A stretch of DNA of 52,742 nucleotides from a virus. The stretch's first letter is position 1; every line of letters starts with the position of its first letter. The notes under the pieces are model-generated. The model saw only the letters and a list, made by a program, of their open reading frames with translations, had not been told where the DNA came from and made no database searches. Shown piece after piece: positions 48,908-52,742 of the stretch. A program made the position numbers and the translations under genes. The stretch is taken from IMG/VR virus record IMGVR_UViG_3300021378_000033, positions 1 to 52,742 of that record; one strand, 5' to 3'.

Positions 48908-49708
48908 ATGGATATTCCAAACATCAGAACAAACACTATACCCACTAATAGTATACCTATTAATAGTATAAAAATTTTACCAGTTAGAAGTGTTTTAAAT
49001 GATGTACCTTCAATACAAACTTATGATCCACCGGTTACGGTTCAGGTAGGTACTCCCATTGTTGATATACCTGGTTGTGTTGAGGCACATGAATCTAATA
49101 ATCCGTTAAACGAAAACCTTGACGATTCAAGAGGAATACTAACATATTGTGATGGAAATGTACCGTCATTCAATCCACCTAATTATACACCAAATCAAAC
49201 ATTACCCACCAGACCTTCTACGGTAGACACCAGGTTTAATGAACCGGATACAAAAATAGAATCACCAAGAACAGATTCTTCATCAACTGCACCGACAGTT
49301 AAATGTCCCACACCTGTTCAAGAAACAAGAGAACCTGTTGGAACGTATCTTAATGGATATAAAGAGAAAGTAATTGCCTATGAGTTGATCGATGGCACTT
49401 GTATCAGAATTACAGAACCTGTACCAATTATAGAACAAGTTATCTCTGGTCTTCCTAGTGGTGGTCAGGTAATGCAGGTTGGTGGTATTACAGTGATCGC
49501 AACTACATCTGCACTATTAGCAAAACCGTTGGTCGATATACTATTGAAAGTAATCAAACCAACGGTAAAGAAAGTTCTAAAGAAGATTTCCACTATTCGG
49601 GGGAAACAACTGAAGACCTTGTCTGTAAAGGAACGCCAAGCAGAGCAGCGGGATCGGAATCAAGCGATTGCAAAGTTGAAGTCTGTGAAGGCGAAGGTGA
49701 AGAAGTAG
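48908..49708 (+). CDS. Probable virion structural protein
   Basis: 266 aa from ATG 48908 (TTG 48905 also possible). The N-terminus has short repeats TIPTNSIPINSIK; the centre is Pro/Thr-rich with CVEAH and TYCDGN; a hydrophobic Ile/Leu stretch near 200-225 (GGITVIATTSALLAKPLVDIL) precedes a very basic tail (VKKVLKKI). The last 116 bases are antisense to the gene at 49593. A cyanophage structural-type protein; role unknown. Confidence 0.65.
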   Translation: MDIPNIRTNTIPTNSIPINSIKILPVRSVLNDVPSIQTYDPPVTVQVGTPIVDIPGCVEAHESNNPLNENLDDSRGILTYCDGNVPSFNPPNYTPNQTLPTRPSTVDTRFNEPDTKIESPRTDSSSTAPTVKCPTPVQETREPVGTYLNGYKEKVIAYELIDGTCIRITEPVPIIEQVISGLPSGGQVMQVGGITVIATTSALLAKPLVDILLKVIKPTVKKVLKKISTIRGKQLKTLSVKERQAEQRDRNQAIAKLKSVKAKVKK

Positions 49709-50375
49709 GTCTAGGGATAGAATGACGATGTTGTGGAACAACAGTAACATTTTGAACTACTACATCAGCACAGATTTTATAGTAAGGACTTTTGGGATGA
49801 AAACTAATACCAGATTTCATTAACTCACCACAGTTCTTGAGTCTTGCAATCTCAAAGTCCAATCTTTTGTTGGCTGTGATTTGTTGTTGTAATTCTATTT
49901 GAGTTTGTGCTGCTAACTTACATTGGTCTTGAAGAGTTTTGTCTAAAGGACGAGACCAAGTAACAGAAAATCCAAGACCTAAATTATAATTATCTTTTTG
50001 ACCAGTTCTTACAGGAACCTCATACACAACTCTTCCTGGATTATCTGGAATACCATCACCAATGTCATTACCATCCTCATCAAAACGACCCTCAAAGTCT
50101 GTCATGTCATATACAGGATCATTATAATATGGTTCCCAAGGTAATGACCTGGAGACTGCTCCAGTAACGTATGGTGTAACATTCATTGTGGGACCTTGAC
50201 ACTGAATACCTCCCCCGTAGGTGTTTGTAATATAAGGTCCCTGGAGGACTTGGATGGCTTGGTTGGTAACTGAACCAGAACTATTAGCAACAGGGGCAGC
50301 AGTAGCACTGACACCTCCAACAGACTCTGCAAGAACCTTTGTAGGTGATAAGAAACCAATTAAACATACTCCGAT
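49593..50375 (-). CDS. Probable exported virion structural protein, start unresolved
   Basis: About 260 aa. A signal-like segment VIGVCLIGFLSPTKVLA is followed by ESVGGVSATAAPVANSSGS, TNQAIQVLQGPYITN, and IELQQQITANKRLDFEIARL, KSPYYKICADVV near the end. I recognise this as a protein conserved in cyanophages upstream of psbA. No ATG, GTG or TTG lies near the signal segment; the frame stays open to an ATG at 50540, deep inside the upstream gene. ATC 50375 or ATT 50360 (after GGAG) are candidates, as is a frameshift from the upstream gene. Confidence 0.65.
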   Translation of the reverse strand: MGVCLIGFLSPTKVLAESVGGVSATAAPVANSSGSVTNQAIQVLQGPYITNTYGGGIQCQGPTMNVTPYVTGAVSRSLPWEPYYNDPVYDMTDFEGRFDEDGNDIGDGIPDNPGRVVYEVPVRTGQKDNYNLGLGFSVTWSRPLDKTLQDQCKLAAQTQIELQQQITANKRLDFEIARLKNCGELMKSGISFHPKSPYYKICADVVVQNVTVVPQHRHSIPRPTSSPSPSQTSTLQSLDSDPAALLGVPLQTRSSVVSPE

Positions 50376-50818
50376 TACTGGGAAAAAATGGAAATTGTGT
50401 CGGTTACTGACTCTACTACTGTTTCTCTTTGTATTATTGTTTGGTTTTGAAGACCAGGTCCGCTGTATGTTTCTGTATATTGAAAGGCTCCTCCTGGAAG
50501 AGTCTGAGAGAAACTTGGTCTGTTTGATAATCCTACCCATCGTGAAGTCACTCCTTCAATTTCATTAACAGTTGATGATGTTGCAGGTCTCAATTCACCT
50601 GCTGCAGTAATACCACTTCCAGTCACAGAGTATTCATATCCTGTTCTGTAATCCATCGAATTGATGGTTTCTTTGATGTTTTGTGTCGTCTCTGTGTGAC
50701 TTGTCATACTTCCTTGCGTAAAGTTGGGCACGACTGGCACTGCACCAACAGGTTGAAGCAGTCCATGTATAATGCCCAAGATTAAACCAAAACCAATAGA
50801 CTCTTTTAGTCTAGACAT
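50375..50818 (-). CDS. Probable virion structural protein
   Basis: 147 aa. Signal-like start (ESIGFGLILGIIHGLLQPVGA), then PVVPNFTQGSMTSHTETTQ, GVTSRWVGL, FQYTETYSGPGL and ESVTDTISIFSQ. I recognise the pattern from cyanophage virion genes before psbA. The stop codon follows a T6C3 run. It lies 8 bases after the 50827 gene in the same minus-strand unit. Confidence 0.7.
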   Translation of the reverse strand: MSRLKESIGFGLILGIIHGLLQPVGAVPVVPNFTQGSMTSHTETTQNIKETINSMDYRTGYEYSVTGSGITAAGELRPATSSTVNEIEGVTSRWVGLSNRPSFSQTLPGGAFQYTETYSGPGLQNQTIIQRETVVESVTDTISIFSQ

Positions 50819-50826
50819 GATTTAAA

Positions 50827-51321
50827 TCAACGAATAGTTACTTCAGTTACGAATTGTCCTGTGGCAGTAGTGCCAGCTCCACCAGCAGTAAGAGTCATAA
50901 CACCCGCAGAATCGATAGTACCCGCAAGAGTTCCTGCAGTTCCACCAATCTGAGTTGTAGAATCTCCATAAAGATTTGGAGAGTCAAATTGACCAGAAGT
51001 CAATGCCACTTGTGTGGTCGTGGTAGTGTCGCCAATAAAATTAGTCTCTGTAAAACTAAATGCTTCACCAGAGTTAGTAACAGCATAACTTCCTGCACTA
51101 ATTGTAGCTGGAGCAGTAGCAGAACTACCAGTTAATCCACCCAAGGTGGAAGCAGTAATATTAGATCCAGAAACAGAATAAGTAGAACCAAGTCTTGTGG
51201 ACTGAATAGCTGGTCCTTCAACGGTCAATTGAACACTAGAAGAATGTCTAGAAGTAAGTTCACCAGCAGATACACTTCCGGTAGTCATCATTAACATAAT
51301 AAAAGGTAAGAACCTTTTCAT
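50827..51321 (-). CDS. Probable exported virion structural protein
   Basis: 164 aa. Signal peptide to VSA, then GELTSRHSSSVQLTVEGP, RLGSTYSVSGSNIT, and a Thr/Gly/Ala-rich beta-type body. First gene of the minus-strand structural trio, preceded by a late-promoter-like element. Confidence 0.75.
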   Translation of the reverse strand: MKRFLPFIMLMMTTGSVSAGELTSRHSSSVQLTVEGPAIQSTRLGSTYSVSGSNITASTLGGLTGSSATAPATISAGSYAVTNSGEAFSFTETNFIGDTTTTTQVALTSGQFDSPNLYGDSTTQIGGTAGTLAGTIDSAGVMTLTAGGAGTTATGQFVTEVTIR

Positions 51322-51347
51322 TTGTTATCGAACTCATACACTGTTTT

Positions 51348-51374
51348 TATTTATCTAAAGGTGATCTATAAATA
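51348..51374. promoter_or_regulatory. Divergent late promoters
   Basis: Minus strand GATAAATA (51348-51355, 7 of 8) faces the structural trio; plus strand TATAAATA (51367-51374, exact) faces the gene at 51408. The two lie back to back in an 86-base gap. Confidence 0.6.
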
Positions 51375-51407
51375 TACTTACTGTATAGGAATGAACAGTT
51401 TAATATA

Positions 51408-51665
51408 ATGTCCGATAAAGAGCTATCTGACCTGTCATTTAACAGGAAAGAATGTCCCAAGTGCGGTGCTGTATGGTTAAATGGTAATCATATATGGAGA
51501 ACAGGTATTAATGGAAATGAAGACACTCTTCATAACTTAGTCTGTTCAAAAGCAAATGATCCTCAATGTATTAATAGAAAATACAAAAAAGGATTTGTCT
51601 ATGAAAACGCTGACTCTTGGGAAAAGAGATCAGTATTTATTGGTAACTGGAATCCTAATGAGTAA
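51408..51665 (+). CDS. Small zinc-ribbon-like protein
   Basis: 85 aa. ECPKCGAVWLNGNHIW with a later CSKANDPQC gives four Cys for zinc. Remainder: FVYENADSWEKRS. Function unknown; exact late promoter upstream. Confidence 0.65.
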   Translation: MSDKELSDLSFNRKECPKCGAVWLNGNHIWRTGINGNEDTLHNLVCSKANDPQCINRKYKKGFVYENADSWEKRSVFIGNWNPNE

Positions 51666-51819
51666 AAATCAAGTGAAGAAAGAAGAACTTAAAGTAAAAG
51701 TTCTAAAACTTAAAGACGAAGTATATAACGAACCAAAAACAGTTTGGCAAAAAGAAAAAGATCTAGCCCATAAGTATCTTAATAAGGTGTTAGATATTCT
51801 AGAAGAATATAGATACTAG
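51658..51819 (+). CDS. Small basic helical protein
   Basis: 53 aa from ATG 51658, the part of the longer open frame that looks coding. Lys/Glu-rich coiled helix (VKKEELKVKVLKLKDEVY), ending DILEEYRY. Overlaps the previous stop by 8 bases. Confidence 0.55.
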   Translation: MSKNQVKKEELKVKVLKLKDEVYNEPKTVWQKEKDLAHKYLNKVLDILEEYRY

Positions 51820-51824
51820 TTCTT

Positions 51825-51968
51825 ATGAACCCGGACAAGCCTAATCCTACAGGGATTGAGCCAGTCTGTCAAGTGGCTTTAGAAAAAGGGTTGACAGACA
51901 CCTGGGAATGGTTTATTATAAATAAGTCGAGAGGTTACGGAATCAACACATTCCTTTACTGTTCGTAA
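51825..51968 (+). CDS. Possible small protein spanning the psbA promoter
   Basis: 47-codon frame MNPDKPNPTGIEPVCQVAL to CS. It has plausible composition but runs through the psbA promoter, so it may be chance. Confidence 0.3.
   Translation: MNPDKPNPTGIEPVCQVALEKGLTDTWEWFIINKSRGYGINTFLYCS
51890..51923 (+). promoter_or_regulatory. Stacked sigma70 and late promoters of psbA
   Basis: TTGACA (51890-51895), 17 bases, TATTAT (51913-51918), overlapped by TATAAATA (51916-51923). Same design as at 44310. It permits D1 synthesis throughout infection. Confidence 0.8.
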
Positions 51969-52088
51969 CACTCCTCAAACCGAGACCTATAGGGTGTATA
52001 AATCACGTCTCTCATATCCCCGGCTGAGGGTGCTGGGGAAATAGTAACTCCACCATTCCCTGATGGTCTTACTTTTTTGTTCAAAACA
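51924..52088 (+). promoter_or_regulatory. Structured psbA leader
   Basis: 165-base leader with a strong CCCCGGC/GCTGGGG hairpin (52018-52038, one G-U) and ACCAT/ATGGT (52052-52067) followed by a T6 run at 52072-52077 before the ATG. It may control translation, mRNA life or readthrough. Confidence 0.5.
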
Positions 52089-52742
52089 ATGGCTACAACT
52101 CTTTCAAGACAACAAACATCCCCATGGCAGAATTTCTGTGAGTGGGTAACTTCAACAAACAATCGTCTTTATGTCGGCTGGTTCGGTGTGCTCATGCTCC
52201 CGACACTGCTTGCAGCAACAATCTGCTTCATCGTTGCCTTCATCGCTGCTCCGCCTGTTGACATAGACGGCATCCGTGAACCCGTTGCTGGTTCACTCAT
52301 GTATGGTAACAACATCATCTCTGGTGCAGTTGTTCCTAGTTCAAACGCAATTGGTCTTCACTTCTACCCCATTTGGGAAGCAGCATCTTTGGATGAATGG
52401 CTTTACAATGGTGGTCCTTTCCAACTGGTAGTCTTCCACTTCCTTATCGGCATCTATGCATATATGGGACGTGAGTGGGAACTTTCCTACCGCTTGGGCA
52501 TGAGGCCCTGGATCTGTGTAGCATACTCTGCTCCAGTAGCAGCAGCATCTGCTGTATTCCTCGTCTACCCCTTCGGTCAAGGTTCATTCTCCGACGCTAT
52601 GCCACTTGGCATCTCTGGTACGTTCAACTACATGTTGGTCTTCCAATCAGAGCACAACATCCTGATGCATCCCTTCCATATGGCGGGTGTAGCAGGTGTC
52701 TTCGGTGGTTCACTGTTCTCCGCCATGCACGGCTCACTGGTG
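52089..52742 (+). CDS. psbA: Photosystem II D1 protein PsbA (3' end outside window)
   Basis: First 218 codons, open to the window edge. [67 protein letters not shown], and [17 protein letters not shown] are unmistakable D1. Residue 129 (equivalent to 130 of the standard numbering) is Glu in [12 protein letters not shown], the high-light D1 form. No intron in the visible part. Codons are more C/G-ending than in neighbouring genes, consistent with host origin. It would keep host photosynthesis running during infection. Confidence 0.98.
   Translation, partial: MATTLSRQQTSPWQNFCEWVTSTNNRLYVGWFGVLMLPTLLAATICFIVAFIAAPPVDIDGIREPVAGSLMYGNNIISGAVVPSSNAIGLHFYPIWEAASLDEWLYNGGPFQLVVFHFLIGIYAYMGREWELSYRLGMRPWICVAYSAPVAAASAVFLVYPFGQGSFSDAMPLGISGTFNYMLVFQSEHNILMHPFHMAGVAGVFGGSLFSAMHGSLV

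Noticed and set aside
52089-52742. Group I intron in psbA, known from some cyanophages
   Set aside because: The reading frame is continuous and matches D1 throughout the visible part.
1-52742. CRISPR array or insertion sequence
   Set aside because: No regularly spaced direct repeats and no transposase or terminal inverted repeats were found by eye.

Overview
The window is part of a T4-like cyanophage genome (marine cyanomyovirus; Synechococcus or Prochlorococcus host). Four things show this: a T4-type replication/recombination core (gp44 tail end, gp62, regA, gp43, uvsX, gp41, gp61, nrdA, nrdB); T4-type late promoters reading TATAAATA; host-derived auxiliary genes (psbA, pstS, hsp20, mazG, asnB); and typical cyanophage structural and tiny overlapping genes. 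Almost everything is on the + strand. The exceptions are an HNH gene at 10349-11017 and three structural genes at 49593-51321.

Layout. 1-3.3 kb: clamp loader end, RegA, an SF2 helicase-like gene and Hsp20, separated by terminators with promoters embedded in them. 3.4-12.2 kb: DNA polymerase, UvsX recombinase and gp41 helicase, heavily invaded by homing endonucleases. uvsX and gp41 are both fractured: each half-gene carries half of an intein, and an HNH endonuclease gene lies between the halves. The uvsX intein is split in the usual place (90 + 37 residues). The gp41 intein is split atypically (16 + 126 residues), and its endonuclease is antisense with its own late promoter. UvsX and gp41 should therefore both need protein trans-splicing. 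12.2-15.9 kb: overlapping operon mazG, CmoA-like methyltransferase, asparagine synthase, cytosine methyltransferase.

15.9-23.4 kb: late, probably virion genes. Two of them (an HNH-domain protein and an HIGH-type nucleotidyltransferase) start with sequences resembling the T4 capsid-targeting peptide and gp21 cleavage site, so they may be packaged inside the head. 23.4-29.5 kb: primase, ribonucleotide reductase, a GIY-YIG gene behind a hairpin plus stacked promoters, and a SegE-like gene apparently frameshifted in a TG repeat. 29.5-34.1 kb: a cell-wall lysin, a sigma70 promoter, a structured RNA, tRNA-Arg(TCT) and tRNA-Asn(GTT), a 2OG oxygenase, an exported HExxH protein, a Phd-like protein beside a ParB-like protein, and tRNA-Met(CAT).

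34.2-44.3 kb: a tightly overlapping glycan island (GDP-mannose 3,5-epimerase-like enzyme, second epimerase, FkbM and another methyltransferase, and glycosyltransferases of GT11, GT17, GT2 and GT25 type). 44.3-46.4 kb: two paralogous outer-membrane-like proteins and PstS, with Pho-box-like repeats before the second. 46.5-48.9 kb: a run of micro-genes, many with a membrane segment. 48.9-51.3 kb: virion-type genes on both strands. The window ends inside psbA, which has an early/late stacked promoter, a structured leader and visibly more GC-rich codons than its neighbours.
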